DNA from: Darksidea phi
Taxonomy: Eukaryota; Ascomycota; Dothideomycetes; Pleosporales; Lentitheciaceae
Direction: 5' to 3'
Length of the DNA: 64,000 bases
Assembly (NCBI GenBank): GCA_030770425.1
Contig: JASJFT010000038.1
Span: forward strand, 124,001-188,000
Made by a program: the position numbers and the translations under genes. The notes beneath the pieces were generated by a model, which had not been told where the DNA came from, did not search any database, and saw only the letters and a list, made by a program, of their open reading frames with translations. Positions 11,394-24,300 of this stretch are shown here, one piece after another. Position 1 is the first letter of the stretch, and each line of letters starts with the position of its first letter.

Positions 11394-12426
11394 GACAGAG
11401 CCTGGCACTAATTTTCATTACTTTTATCCATCACCATGGCCAAGAGGTCTCATTACCATCTTTTTAATACCTGTTATTTCATCATCCTCGCTCTGCCTTC
11501 AAGCACGCTGTAGTGTGTTGAGCCACGGACGTCCTTCGCCGATCCCCGGCTTTCAACAGCCGTGGACACATCCGTCTAGTCTTGTAATTCTCTGGGCTCT
11601 CCCATCCAGCCTTTTCACTTCTCTCATTCTAGTTCTCTTCCTGCTCTGGTGGCCTGTACGCTGTACATCATGCTCTAAGAGCGCGCGCACGGTGGGCTGG
11701 ACCCCCTCAATTATATGCCTCCACGCGACCCCCTTCTTGATGAGCCCTTTTTTGCGCAAGGAGCAGCTGGACCCTTTTGTTATGAATTATAAAAGTCATA
11801 GGATTTGCGGAGCAATTAATTGTGTACTTGAGCTTTGCGACGTTTCCTCCTTGGTGTAGTGCCGGTCGACGGTGGTGCTGGGGAAGTTGGAGGCTGGACT
11901 ACTGAACTTTTTCTTTTTTTTCCAATCGTTGTGCGCAGAACGGCGTGGAGTGGTCAAAGTTATCGGTCTATGTGATTGGCGAAGAGCAAGTCGGGACTTT
12001 TTTTTTTTTCTTCTTTTGGAAGCTGGGGTGTAATTAGCTTGAGTTGGGACTCTGGTTTTGGGGTTGGAGTGAGAGTAAAAGTTTACTGGATATTCTTATT
12101 TTGTAGAGTTGCAAGAGGGCAGCAAAGACGTGGTGGGAATGGAACTAAAGGGTTTCTATATTTTGCATGTCTATTTTCAATATCGTCGTTAAATTTGTTT
12201 GAAACGATACGTTTGATGCCTTGCGGCTAGCCTACTCTTCTTTTTGACGAAATAAAAATCTCCCCGATCCATCTGGAAAAAGGCGGGAAAAACATACACG
12301 AATGGTATCTTCGCGGAGAGATGCAGGCTCAGATCCCGCAATCAATAGGCAAGAGGGATAAATCCCATGAAAACTGTTCCTATACCCGCCAAAATATAAC
12401 GAAAATCTAATCTATCGTATGAATCA
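11394..12426. other. convergent 3' spacer, 1 kb
   Basis: Between the 3' ends of EKI1 and the CTF1-beta-like gene. Contains pyrimidine runs, T tracts near 12000 and AT-rich stretches after 12150, but no supported gene. Confidence 0.45.
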
Positions 12427-15400
12427 TTAAGCTCTCATAACCTCCTCGGGCACCAGGGTAGTCGCATTCCCCAGCCAATCAACCTCACCCAATTGATGCA
12501 TACCGCCATCCAGCGCCGCGTCGTCGAAATTGAAAGCCTCACCCACAGCTTCCAAATTCAACAAGCCATCGAAGTCGCCATCATCGAAGTCATGGTGAAT
12601 CGGCAAGCTGCTGAACAGAATTTCATCGTCCTGGTGATGGTCGATATTGTCAAACGGATGCGGCGGAAGACCCATCAAGCTGTACTTGTTGAACGGAGTG
12701 GGGCCGGCTGTTGTGGTACTTGTGGTGGGGTCTTCGGCGATGGTGATGGACGGCAGTTGGCTCTCGTGGTCGTGATCGGAATCGGGCGGTGTGGAAGCGA
12801 GGAACGTCTCGAGCCGGCGGGCGACTTCGTCATCGGTGACGTTGTGCTCTGTAGATGACTTCTCCAACATATGCATGGCTGTTGTCCCGTTGTCTGGCGG
12901 CGGTGTCAGTGTCGAGCGTTGCAACTGCCTAGATGCGGCCAGGGTCCCGCTGCCTAGGCCCTGCATGTCTAGTCTTCTTCCAGCATCTACAAGATCCTCG
13001 ACCGAGGCTATGGGTGATGCCTTCATCGGGTTCAGTGATGCACCATTGTTGCCAGGCGTCTGGCCGGCCGTGAGTACAGGCGCAATATGAATACCGGCTT
13101 TACGGATAGCGGCTTCGAGGAAGGCAATGGAAAAGTCGGCTGCAGCGTACAGGTCGCGTAGTTTGCCCATCACTGTCATGCATTGGCAGAATCCTCGGAG
13201 CGAGGTTCGGCGTGTTTCCTCTTCAGGAGCTTTGATATCCAGAAGATGTACGATGATTGCTGGGAGGAGAACCGTGACGCCTGCAGTAGGAAGGTATTTG
13301 ACGAGATCCAAGGAATCCAAACGTTGCGCAATCGAGGTGATGGCCGAAGCAGCGCGGCGTACGTTCCGGCGCGAGACATCTAGGAGATCCGACGCAATGT
13401 TCACTTTGGATGGCATGCTTGCTGGGCCGCCCTGTGCAGATGGCAACACCTGAGGTCGATGGAGCGCAGACAGTGTAGTGAAGAAAACCATGTGTAGCAA
13501 AGCCCGACTTACGTCCAAGGACTTCTCGCCGGTGTACTTGTCGGTATACTTTGCCTCCTCGGGCAGCTTATGCACCCAGTCCTGGAGCTCTTCATCACAC
13601 GCTTTGACTTCGCTAGTCTCTGGGTCCAGCTTCTTCGGGAGCAACATCATAGTCGTTCGATCATTTTGGTTCCCTTCTGGAGAGTTGTTGAGAACGCAGT
13701 ACTGCTTGGATAGAACATGCGAAATGCAGAGACATAGCCTGGCCTTTTCAATGCACATAATGGCCAACTGGCGCTGCAAGTCGGCATCTCTAGCGACACG
13801 ACAGTTTGAGGGCACGCACGAAATCGAGTCGGAGATGGGGGCGAGCTCGAAGTCGTCTAATGTCAACATGGGCACGTCAAAGTCTTCCGACTTAATGCGC
13901 GTTGGTCGACGCATGCCCAAAGCGATAAGGCGATCTCGCATGTACGTTGACCACCATATCCGTTTCCAAAGTTTGGTGCGCTTCGAGTCCATGTTTGTCT
14001 TATCTGGGTTACGGTGAAGACCAATCGTATGTGCAACTGAGGTCGCGACGCCCATCCAGTGCCATGTGTCTTTCTGGTCATCTGGAGTCTCATAGTAGTA
14101 AGTCAAGAGAAGCAGGGCTTGCACGAGCGAGACACGATCCGACTCATAGTCGAAGTCATACAAGATCTAGAACAAGTTAGCTAGATAGCACAAGCAATCC
14201 GAACTTGGAAATTTCTATGGTTTCTTCACATGCAACGGCCTGGGCGGACCGTGCGGTGCGATTATCGGACTGAGACGAAAAGTTCGGCCGAGACACTGTA
14301 CGTTTCGGAAAATGGACTAAACTCACTCTAGTCTTCTGGAAGAAGTCCTTGCGAGCTTCTTTCCTGGTGGCATACCCCACAGCACGCAGATGATGCATGT
14401 CGATGAAGGCCGAGCCGGCGAACATTACGGCCTGGAACAGGATCAAGCTGACTTTGCCGAGGCTCCCATCAGGTTTGTCAATGGTCGCTAGGAAGTCATG
14501 CAGTTCCAAAAGTGGCATGTACGGATGTACGAATTCGATATATGCGCGGAGCATCTCACTTCGCAGCGTGCCTTGTGGGATGGTCAAGGCACCCTTCTTC
14601 TCCAGATAGGCCACTTCATCAGGCCCGATCTTGGCAGGAAGCGGCTTGATGAAGAGTGGAAGGTCAGCCGCATCGAATTTCGGTGCCATGTTCCCAAAAT
14701 ACGAGGCGCGGGTGTCGCCGGCATAGGGCGTGAAAGGGAGCATGGAAATGCCATTGGCCTGCGAGGTAACGGACATGCGGCGGTGCAGGTCTGAGAAGCT
14801 GGAGATGGAGTTCAGGCGATTTCCGTGCGTCTGATCTGTCAACATGTCAGCGCATGTGACTATGGAGATTTCAGTGTGGTTAAGACGCACAGATGGAGTG
14901 CGGCACATGCTCGTCCAGCCGCGGTTCACTTTCATGTGACCGTCGCGATGCGGCTGAGTTCAGGTTCTGGATGCTATCCAAGGCGTCGCGCGAGGCGAGT
15001 TTGCGGTTGACATTTGACACCGAGGCGTTGGTGTTCTCTGCAGGATGGTCGTCGTCCTTGGTCCATTTCCTGCGGAGGTTAGCAACTTGGCCAATTGTAG
15101 ATGCGTCAACGCAGAAGTAAGCGACTGGGATTTTCGGCGTCGTTCATGTTGCGAATCGGAGGTGCCGCAAGTGCCGGGGTAGCTCCAAGCTTCCAAGCTC
15201 CAACGCCAAACGCAAACCTCACATGACGAAACGCTGAGGTCGGGGGAAAGGAGTCGGAGAGGGGTCATCGGATGCTGAACAAGATGGACTGACTTTTTTC
15301 TCCTGCTCTCCGAGACTATGCATTCCACTTCGTCTAGCCTGCAGTTGGTACACGGCGCGCCATGTTCAGTGACGTTGCATCGGACCTTGCGTGCACGGCA

Positions 15401-15541
15401 ACATTGGCATGCCTTCGAAGCCCTCCTCTTCACTGAACGTCCGGTGGAGTTTCCTTCGAGACCTGCTTGGGCGGCTTTGCGTTTCGGCGGCTGCGGAAGG
15501 TCGTGATGGAGGTCGGACGGCGAAGTCGAGTACTCAGACAT
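12427..15541 (-). CDS. CTF1B: Zn2Cys6 regulator, CTF1-beta/FarB-like
   Basis: Nuclear transcription factor, closest by memory to cutinase transcription factor 1 beta and Aspergillus FarB, which bind CCTCGG elements and activate fatty-acid and cutin use. Model of 891 residues, exons 15541-15294, 15069-14891, 14835-14327 and 14166-12427. The zinc cluster is Cys45, 48, 55, 64, 67 and 74 (spacing 2-6-8-2-6), followed by a basic linker that crosses the first intron. Exons 3-4 hold the fungal-specific regulatory domain (FVHPYMPLLELHDFL; LLLTYYYETPDDQKDTWHW; KRIWWSTYMRDRLIALGMRR). The C-terminus is Asp/Glu-rich and probably activating. ATG 15541 (GCCATGT) was preferred over non-ATG codons further upstream. 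Introns of 224 and 160 nt are long for this window. Confidence 0.88.
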
Positions 15542-17788
15542 GGCGACACTGCTGCTGTTGTTGTCGTGAAGCAATGGCTGGAATGTGGGGAAAGGAAAAG
15601 TGATGTCAAGCCGCGGACAGGCACCAGGGGGGAGGGGGGACGGCGAAGATTATGTATGGGTCTAATTTCGCCATGGTGGATTCCTAGAGAGGGCTTAGAC
15701 CATTCAAGCGGCCTGCGATTCACTCTTCTGCGTTTATCCCTCATGACAGGCCTCCGTCCCCGGTGGGGATGATGGTTAGTGCAGTTAGTGCATACCCCGG
15801 GCCCCAGATCGGATCATCGGTGCCCTCTACCCTTTGCGCGTTTGGAGACGCCGGCTCTCTTCGGGGCAAGACTTCCGCAAGAAGTTAAAGGAGGACTCGT
15901 CGGCCGAGCGCCGCGGCTCAATGGATGTTGTCTTTGACGCTTTGCACGACGACCTTGACGCGGCGTTTTGCTCGTGCTTCTTCGACACGGCCAACCCGAG
16001 CCCGCTGGCAGCGGCTCCTTTCATCCTTTCACAGCCGTGCGGAACTGAAGGGCATCTCGGGGGGACATTTCCCAGCCGCGACGTGATTGGTCTCAGGCTG
16101 GCAGCGGTAGACCCAGCACAGGTTATGTCCACAGCCGAGCTGCGAGCCGGCACTGATGACAAAGGCTCGCTGAGCAAACGAGGCCTTTTACCTGTCTCGG
16201 CCGCGGTGGCCCTGACACCATGACCTTTCGCACTCCTCACCCCAAGCTGACCGCCTCGCGGACTCGCGGACTCGCGGACTGTTCAGGCCTGAAGCATCAG
16301 GAAGAAGTGGTCCATGACGCCATCATGAACTCCTCAAGCCTCCCAAGCCTCCCAAGCCTCTTCAAAACGTCTCGACCCTTGTTTGCGCTTCCTCGTCATC
16401 GAAGCAATGCCGTCCATGGGTCGCATAGGGTGATTAATGATGACGGGAACGTGTGGGGCATACAACGATCCCTGGACAAAGAAAGCTTTGCGGGGGATGT
16501 TTGGTTGTCGGTGAACATTCGGATATACAACCCAGCTCTCTGCCCAACTCATCGCTGTGTTTTCATTGCATACGACATCTCAACCATCTGCGCCCGAGCT
16601 GATCCTTGTCTGGGAGCGTTTCCATACCTGCTGCTGACGACTAGGCCCAAAGAGGAATTTCGCCGAGAACACCGATGGAGTAACTTGTATCATCGTCCGA
16701 TCCGATCACGGACGTCTCTCCGTCGGAGCTCGTCAGCTGCTACGAGCTACACCGGCCGTGCGCCACACCCGAAGTCGAGACATGCCGCAGCGCCGATATG
16801 CGTCCACAAACGCCGCGTCCCATAAAGCCCACCTCACCGCCAAAGTCCAGGCTATGCCGCATCCACTTGTACAAGATTGTACAAGCTACTAGTATGTCAT
16901 GCATCGTGGGGAAACGAGTCGCCTAGGGGCAGAAGACCGGAAAAGTTGCCGAACACATGACTCCAGTCCAAGCTAACGCTATAGACGCCAGCACAGTGCT
17001 ATTGGACGGACCGACTGTGCACAGCACACTGCATGACGAAAACCAAGCTGCTGGAGATGCAAGTCCTAGTCTGTTGAATACAGCTTTCAAGAGGTTTTTT
17101 TGAGATCCGCTCCATCGATTAGGACACCAAAAGCGGACCGCCTTGTATCCGTCTCTTGATCCTGCATCCTGAACAGATGTAGTCTGTCTAGCGCACCTTG
17201 CTTTGCATCATTGGCTAAATCCAGGGGTCAGTGACTAGTCTCCCCCCAAGGTCGGTCCTACATTCTGGAACCAACTGCCGACAAACTCCTATATTGTGAG
17301 CTACAAAAAAAAAAGGAGTGAAAAGGACGACTCCAGTGTCATGGTAGTCAGAAGTAGTCGTTAACAACTGCGGCAAACATATATCCGTTTACAAAACTCC
17401 AAATTTAGATTGCTCACTTGCCTTGGCGACATTTTTTCAAGGGTGGATTGGGTAAGTCGACCAATGTCGGGTCTAAGTATCATTTTGCGACCGATTGACA
17501 AGCAACCTGTCAAAAAGTTTCAGGTTTGTGATCAGCTCATAGCTGACTGCAATGGTCCTAGCAATCTTCGAGGCGCGAGATGGCTTGTGGAAGGATCCGG
17601 AGCAGTGCCTCGTAAAGCCTACTCTCACAAACTCAAAGTAGTCGTATTGCCATCGAATGCGACTGATGCGACTTTTACGAGGAAACAATAAAACATCAAA
17701 TTCAGCACAAGCCAGTCTACAACAACGATTCGCCAACGCCCTCAACGTCTTTCCATCGAACACGCATACTCGCATTTCGCCTCACCGA
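15542..17788. other. 2.2-kb upstream region of the regulator
   Basis: No supported gene. Opposite-strand ORFs at 15827-16240 and 16220-16825 lack domains. Short tandem repeats are visible: GACTCGCG about three times at 16255-16280, and CAAGCCTCC about three times at 16335-16360. There is a 10-A run near 17305. The left part probably holds the regulator's promoter and leader; the right part is 3' flank of the secreted-protein gene. Confidence 0.45.
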
Positions 17789-18453
17789 CTAACCCGCAAT
17801 GCAAACGCCAATACAGTCACTCCCTCCCGCCTGAGGATCGCAATCGTCATCCGGATCATCTACGCAGACCCAGCCCTTCGGGCACAGCGTTCCCGGCAAC
17901 CCTCCACAGGGCAATTTGTTCTCTAATTCCACGTCAGCCTGCACACTCTCTACCATCTTGTCCAGCTGGAACGCATGAAGAACTTTACTCACCTCGACCG
18001 ATGCAAATACCAGGGCAATCAGCACCCCCTTGCTCCGGATCGCACTCATCGCGCGGGTCATCAACGCACGTCAGCCCCTTGGGGCACACTAGACCGGCAA
18101 AGCCGCCGCAGGGGGGGTATGTGAGAGGCACGACGGATGGGGTGGGTGCTGGCCCAGTCGTTTCATCGGCACGGGCAACGGGGCCGCAGGGTGTAGGCGT
18201 AGGTCGAGGACACACGACTCCCTTTTCGGTCCACACTTCGTAGCAAGCCTGGGCAGCAGCGTTCTTGCATTTGCACTCCTGTTTGAATTGTTAGCTTTGC
18301 GCATGGTACTGTGGTACTGGGGAGGTCTACGGCAATGAGCTCCAACGGGCAGATGGGAGGCTCGCAGACACAAGGCTTGCTTGTTGGGGGGTTGGTGACC
18401 GGGTTCGCTGCTGCCAAAGTGAGCAGAGCGGAGAGGATGAAGACGGCCTTCAT
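17789..18453 (-). CDS. secreted protein with two 6-Cys repeats
   Basis: Small secreted protein of 180 residues from three exons: 18453-18331, 18278-17993 and 17922-17789. Residues 1-16 form a signal peptide with hydrophobic core VFILSALLTLAAA. A Cys-rich segment (CVCEPPICP...) and a Pro/Thr-rich linker follow. Then come two copies of a motif of about 36 residues, CGG(F/L)xGxxCPKGxxCVDDPxDxCDPxxGGxDCxGxC, with six Cys each, probably three disulphides. Repeat 1 ends exon 2 and repeat 2 fills exon 3. The last intron was placed at the GCTGAC branch and TTAG acceptor; a closer acceptor would give a 43-nt intron and a few extra residues. Such cell-wall or effector-like proteins occur widely in ascomycetes with unknown function. 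A TATA box lies upstream. Confidence 0.82.
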
Positions 18454-19124
18454 GATGAGAATCGATTGTATCCTAGGCTTCTACTTGAGAGTAACGAGGT
18501 AGTACGAAACCTCAACAACGCGACTAGACCAGCTATTTATACGAAATCATTTCCCCCTCCTCTATGCTGACAGCAGTAATCAGCCAAGTCTAATACTCCA
18601 AATAAAGCACCTCGTTCGGCCTCCTACAAGGCAACGGAGCACGTTCCATGTTTCTTAGTCACCGAAACGAGAAAATGCGAACGTTTCAGCTTGACCTAAC
18701 TATCATCATTGCTTTCTTTAGTCTTACGAGCGACGAGGTTACACGATGGGGTTGGCATTAGCTGGACACCGGTATTCTCGTGTTCCATTATTCGACATGT
18801 TCCTCGCGGGATAAGCCAGAGGAACCGATGCAGCAGGGGTTTAAGATGGCCGACCGTATATAGTGGGTTTTGGGGGCGTCGTGTGGATTTTATTGGTGCT
18901 TGTGTTGCAAAAGTGGATTGGGAGAGGTTTCGGATAGTAGGAGAGGGCGCTGTGAGCTCAGCTTGGCAATACTCAGCTTATGCACAATGCACATTATGAC
19001 TAGAGGAGCTGTGAAGGATACTGTGTGATGTTAATAAAGCGCAAGGGTTGAACTTAGATTCGCGCATTGATATGCTAGTCGAAGTACCTGGTACACGTAC
19101 ATAGTCAGACACCTATTCAACTCA
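18454..19124. other. promoter and spacer, 0.67 kb
   Basis: Promoter side of the secreted-protein gene and 3' side of the acyl-CoA dehydrogenase. No supported gene; the 96-codon ORF at 18709-18999 has no recognisable features. Confidence 0.45.
18533..18541 (-). promoter_or_regulatory. TATA box of the secreted-protein gene
   Basis: TATAAATAG on the minus strand, about 80 bp upstream of the start codon at 18453, matches the consensus fully. A strong TATA box suits an inducible, highly expressed secreted protein. Confidence 0.6.
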
Positions 19125-20630
19125 CTATAGCTTCGACGATCCCTTCGGCCTCTCTAGCGCCTTCGTCTTATTCTTGAAATTCTTCACTAGCTGCCGCACT
19201 CCCAAATCTAGCATGACGTCCTCGGACCCGCCGGGTATCCTAACCCCTGGAACTTCACGGTATATGCCTGAAGACACAAGTCAGCTGAGACCTGTCTCGC
19301 AACGGTGACGAGGAAATGAGAGGCGTCCACGAGTCAGAAGCTGAAAGTGGAAGTCATAGGCTGGGAAGAGAAGCAGCACTTACGTTCGACAAGTTCACCC
19401 TGTCCAGACTTGGTGTAACCATTTCCTCCGAAGAGCAACATGGCGCACTGCGCACACTCGTTCAGCACGATGCCAGATTGTGCTTTCACCATTGCCGTCA
19501 GCCCTCCAAGCTCGATGTCAGCCGTCTCCTTCGGTAGCTGCGTCATTTGATATACAAACTGTTCTACCCATGCCCACTGGCTCTCCAATAGGGCGCCACA
19601 CTTTGCAAGTCGATGCCTTACAACTGGCTGATCAACCAGTGGTTTTCCAAAAGCCTCGCGCTTGAGAATGTATTCCATAGCAGCGGCCAGAGCGACGCGA
19701 GATACTCGCGTAGCGGTAATAGCGAGGGTGAGTCGCTCGTGGTTGAAGTTCGTCATGATATATTTCATGCCCATACCCTCCTCACCAATAAGATTCTCAA
19801 CAGGGACTTTGACGTCGTCGAGCTCAATGAAGGTTGTACCTGCTGAGCCTTGGCCGCCGACCTTGATTCTGCGCATACTAACACCTGGGTAGCCTTTTAG
19901 CGGGACCACGAGCATGGAGAGCCCAGTCGGCCCAGGACCACCTGTACGCACGGCCATGGAGGAATACTCTGACCAGATGCCGTTTGTGATCCACTTCTTC
20001 GTTCCATTGACGATGTAATGTTTGCCATCTGGTGTCTTTGTAGCGGTCGTGCTGATGTTCGCGACGTCGGAGCCGGCAGAGGGTTCGGTGATAGCGATGC
20101 ATGCCCGCTTCCTGCCGGTCAGAAGCTCAGGAAGAAAGCGTTCTTGCAATTGCTTATTGCCGTAATTGACAATCGGTGGTACACCAAAGGACATGCCCGT
20201 TGTGAGGGAAGCGGGGGGTCCAGCAATTCCCGAGCGTGCCATCTGTCCGTCCGTTAGCTGGGCAGTTCGCATACTACCAATAATCACAACTTACCTCGTC
20301 ATTATAAATCATGGTATGAATGTAATCAAACTCCTCCACCTTAACGCACCCCAGCAACTCATGGATTCCCAATTTCTTCAACCACTCAACCGGTAGCGGG
20401 GCCGGCAACGAGGGAAGCAGCATACCCGCCTTCGCAAATGTCTCAAAGACATGCTCCGGCACCGTCTCCTCAGTATCCCACTCCAGCGCGTTCTCCAGCA
20501 GGTGCTTCGATATGAACGCGCGACATGCTTTCTGCCACTTCAAATGTGTGGGTTTGTAGTAGGGTGAAGGGAGGCCGGCGAGGTAGGGCGGTTCGGAGAA
20601 GGGGATTATTGGCGTCGATGTGGAGGACAT
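19125..20630 (-). CDS. acyl-CoA dehydrogenase
   Basis: FAD-dependent acyl-CoA dehydrogenase, introducing the alpha-beta double bond of an acyl-CoA, probably in mitochondria or peroxisomes. Model of 445 residues, exons 20630-20295, 20242-19384 and 19267-19125; phases agree at both introns. The signature ITEPSAGSDVANI and the following FIELDDVKVPVENLIGEEG are typical. The C-terminal domain has MLLFGGNGYTKSGQGELVER, continuing across the last intron to IYREVPGVRIPGGSEDVMLD. The C-terminus ends SSKL, one residue different from a peroxisomal SKL-COOH preceded by Ser; the exact tripeptide is SKL, so peroxisomal targeting is plausible. Substrate chain length cannot be read from sequence. A CCGAGG site lies in its promoter. 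Confidence 0.88.
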
Positions 20631-21341
20631 TGGGTGGGTGGCGTAGCTGGCGGCGAGTGCGAGATGGATTAGGGTAAGGGATTGTAGGTGAGAACAAAGC
20701 AGTCAATCGCTCTCGGACGGGGTGCGCTACATTCGTAGCTTGCAGGAGCTTGTAAGCTGCGCCGCTTACCGAGGGGTGAGGATCTAGGAGTTACCGGGTT
20801 TACCGAAGCTTCGCCGTGCTTGAGATCAACCAACACCATGTTACATGATCTATCTTCCGCATCAAAATTGATATGTGGGCAGTCGCGAGCAGAGCACATA
20901 GGAACAATAGTCAAAGTATAGCCACCGGAGCGAGCCATACAACCACTACATGCTGCTACTTCTATCTCGAACCTCATGCATTCGTTTATCTCGTATTAAA
21001 AATCAAATTACTGTGAGCAACGGAACATCAGTTCGGCCTCTACAAGCATGATCAGTTCTTTTCATGTGTCTGCCTATATTACGCTCGGTCCGTCTTTCAA
21101 CGTTGAACTCGACTTCACCTTTCCGCGGCTTCAGCTTGATCTCTCGAGTCAGTGGATCTAAAGTTGATTGGAAAACACAAGAAGCACCATACTAATACTC
21201 TAACAACCATTTTAGGTGCCTCTCGCTATATCAGTGCAGCTTATCATTCATTGCTCGTATCATAATGCACACTCGAACTACCCTTCCCCCCTTTTTCGAT
21301 CGCAGCAGTGTCACACGCCATCTATGTCGAATGAACCCCCG
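20631..21341. other. acyl-CoA dehydrogenase promoter and MON2 3' flank
   Basis: No supported gene. CCGAGG at 20769-20774 (CCTCGG on the other strand) lies about 140 bp upstream of the acyl-CoA dehydrogenase start and matches the core bound by FarA/FarB/CTF1-type regulators. Such a 6-mer is expected by chance every 2 kb or so. Confidence 0.4.
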
Positions 21342-24300
21342 CTACTCATCTAGCACACCAAACTCCGATCCGACCATATCCGTCAAACTAACTAGCGTCT
21401 CAAAAACCTCAACGTCATTTCTTGCAACCCGCGTTGCTTTCACAAGAAGAGGGTACAACCGATGTAAATGTTTCTTATGCTTGCTACTCACACGTGGCGC
21501 ATCCGGAATAGCAGCAGGTTCGCTCTTCAACTTGCTTAGCTCTCGCAACACGAACAGCAATTCGCACCTCTGACTCTCTGGCTGAGGCATACGGCCTCTC
21601 AACGGATGATCGGCGATATACATTCGAAGCGGAAGTGCCGCACGTAGAATCAAGTATGGAGCCGCAGCTTGCGCCAACTTGACGCGCTCAGTTGAGGAGT
21701 CATGCAGAGACACGAGCGAGAAGAGTTCGGTGAGGCAGACGTAGGCCATTGCGGGACGGAAGGACAAGTTTGGTTCATCGGTTCGACCGAGGCGTACTTT
21801 GTAGAGATCTTCTAGAGGGCTGTCTTCAATGTCGGGTATCTCCCCTGGTGATGGTTTATGAATGATGCTTGTCTCGAAAAGGTTCCGACTGTACGAACGA
21901 CGGAGGGCATCGGGCAATGAAGCCGAGCCGAGTGAAAGGGTGGTGAGATCGCGAAATTTCGTGAAGGATTCGATATCAAAAGATTCGTCCCTTCCTAAGG
22001 ACGATTGTAATGTAGTAGCGGAGACCTGGGCCTGTGTGATACCGCTGGCAATATTCACGATCTGCTCCCAAATCTGGCTCAGTTGTTCTCCTTCCAAGTT
22101 GTTGATATGTGCGAGGCTAGCCTCCGAGATAGCGAGTGCTGTCGTACTAGCCTTCTGCCAAATGGTTGGCGGTTTGCCCTCCTGTTGCCAGATGTATTTC
22201 TCCCGTAGCGGCTTCGCTAGGCTAGTCATTGCGAACAAGAACGCGCCACTCGTATACATTGTCTCATCGGTAACATGTTTGATGATAATGGTCTGTAGTA
22301 GACTCATTGATGCCTTGGACAGAGCCACAAAAGTCGGACCGCGCTTGTCTGGCCTCTCACTCTCCTTAGCGTAAGGCAGAACAGCAAAGCTGCTAAGGGT
22401 CCGAACAAGGAATTCGGGAAGCTCAGCGCCTTCTGAACGGACTGTGGAGAAGCATTCCAAGACACGGGCTTGAAGAGCTGTCATGTGGTCAACATCTGAG
22501 GAGTACGGCACTTCATCCGACTCCACCACACACGCCTCCAAATTGCCCAACATTTGAGTCAAATCTGATGAGCTAAGGAACTGATCCGCAAGCCGATAAA
22601 TGGCCTTGAATGCATCTGCATAGGCCTCAAAGGCCCCCTGATTATCTTCGCGGTTGTTCTTCCAGACATGGCGATGATCGAAGTACTGCTTCCAGATGGC
22701 TGCTGTTTTCAGAAGCGGCGACGTGCCCAATATATGGGGGTCCTCGACATGGGAAAAGACACCTGTAATAGTAGTAAAGAGCGAGGAGCCCAGAGCGTGT
22801 GAGCCGCAAAGAAAGTACTCTCGAAGGTAGTCCAAGAGATCGGACCATGCCTCTCCAAATCTAGAGCCATCATCGACTTTATCCAAGTACATGGAAGTCA
22901 GCGCACTAACAGATTCCAAAACTGTCCTGGTGGTATCGTTCCATGCCGATATTTCTTCGTTTGAAACTCGACGCTCACTCCGGATCTTTTTTTGGGTTGC
23001 GAGGTTTGATTCTACCATCCCGAAAAGCACACTTCGTAAGCATATCATCCACGCTTTGGACGATATCTGATCCACATAATTCTCAAAGATCCGCTGGATT
23101 GTCTGAATTGCCGAGTTGCGTAGTTCTGCACGTCTGTCTGTGGTAATAGCGGACAAGTTCAATAAAACTTGAAGCCACAGTGCGCCTATAGTGCCTTGTC
23201 GCGATTTCGATTGGATAACTTGTCGAACATCGCCTTGTTCCTCAACAGTACCGAGTATGTCTGGTAGCCGGGATAGATCACTATGGGAGTGTAGGAAGTC
23301 TGAAACATTCCAAAAGAAGGTAACGGCCTGTCAACGTTAGCTGGAGTGTGAATCTAAGCAGAGAGATACCTACCGTGAGCGACATATTGAGATCGTCTTG
23401 TTGACGGGAGAATCGAAGGAGAAGCTCTAGGAGCGTGGAAAGGCAATTATCCGGAACAGCAGCGAGGAAATCGGAGCAAACAAGCTGTACAGTACCGAAC
23501 GCAGTACGTGCCAGCGATTTTGAGATCACCTCTAATGTCCCAATAGAATGACTCGTATATCCATTTGGCGTGTCGTTGGTCGATACATCGTTGTCCGAAG
23601 ATGATGATTCTGCGAATACGCTCAAAAGGCTATCGAAAACCGACACCCAGCCAGCGATCAGCGATTCACCGCACTGCTCAATCACACTTTTTAGAGCCTC
23701 GAGTGTTATCTGATGGATCCGAACATCAGCATCGCTATATGAATCATCGTCATCCGAGGCTTGGTGCAAAGATGCTATTTGTGCCCGAAGAGCTAGTAGA
23801 ATCCGGGCTTGCACAGCATCGCGCTCTTCGTCAGTCACTGAAAGCTCGGCTATCTCTTTCACTGTCCGAGAGAGAATATCTGCCGCGAGCAGCCTCGACG
23901 ATGTTGCTTTGGCGCTGTTTGTAGAGAAGTGGACGAGCTCAGCGACAAAAATATCCCAACCACTATCAGAAGGCTCGTAATGAGCAAGTCTTTCTTCATT
24001 GAGCGCAGCAAGTTCGCCGATCTTGTTTAACGCAAAGGCGGAGTCTCTTGGATTGGATGCGGTATTCAAGCTCATGCCAGACACGCTTCCCAAACGTCGC
24101 GAGTGAAGTATTTGTGGACGACCGGGGTTAGTGGGGGTCCGATTACCACTCTGCGCGTCGCTGCTATTGTGAATAAGTGCGCACAACGCTCGGAGCACCT
24201 CCACGAACGATTCGTTTGGGAAGTCCACAGTACTCTCAAAGAGTCTCCGAGCAGCCGCTTGAACAGCCGACGTCTCCGCTTCGACCTTTTCAGTTGAGGT

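Noticed and set aside
13478..14017. 179-codon plus-strand ORF
   Set aside because: Shadow of the CTF1-beta-like regulatory domain.
15827..16240. Opposing ORFs upstream of the regulator
   Set aside because: Both strands open over the same GC-rich stretch, no domains; composition effect.
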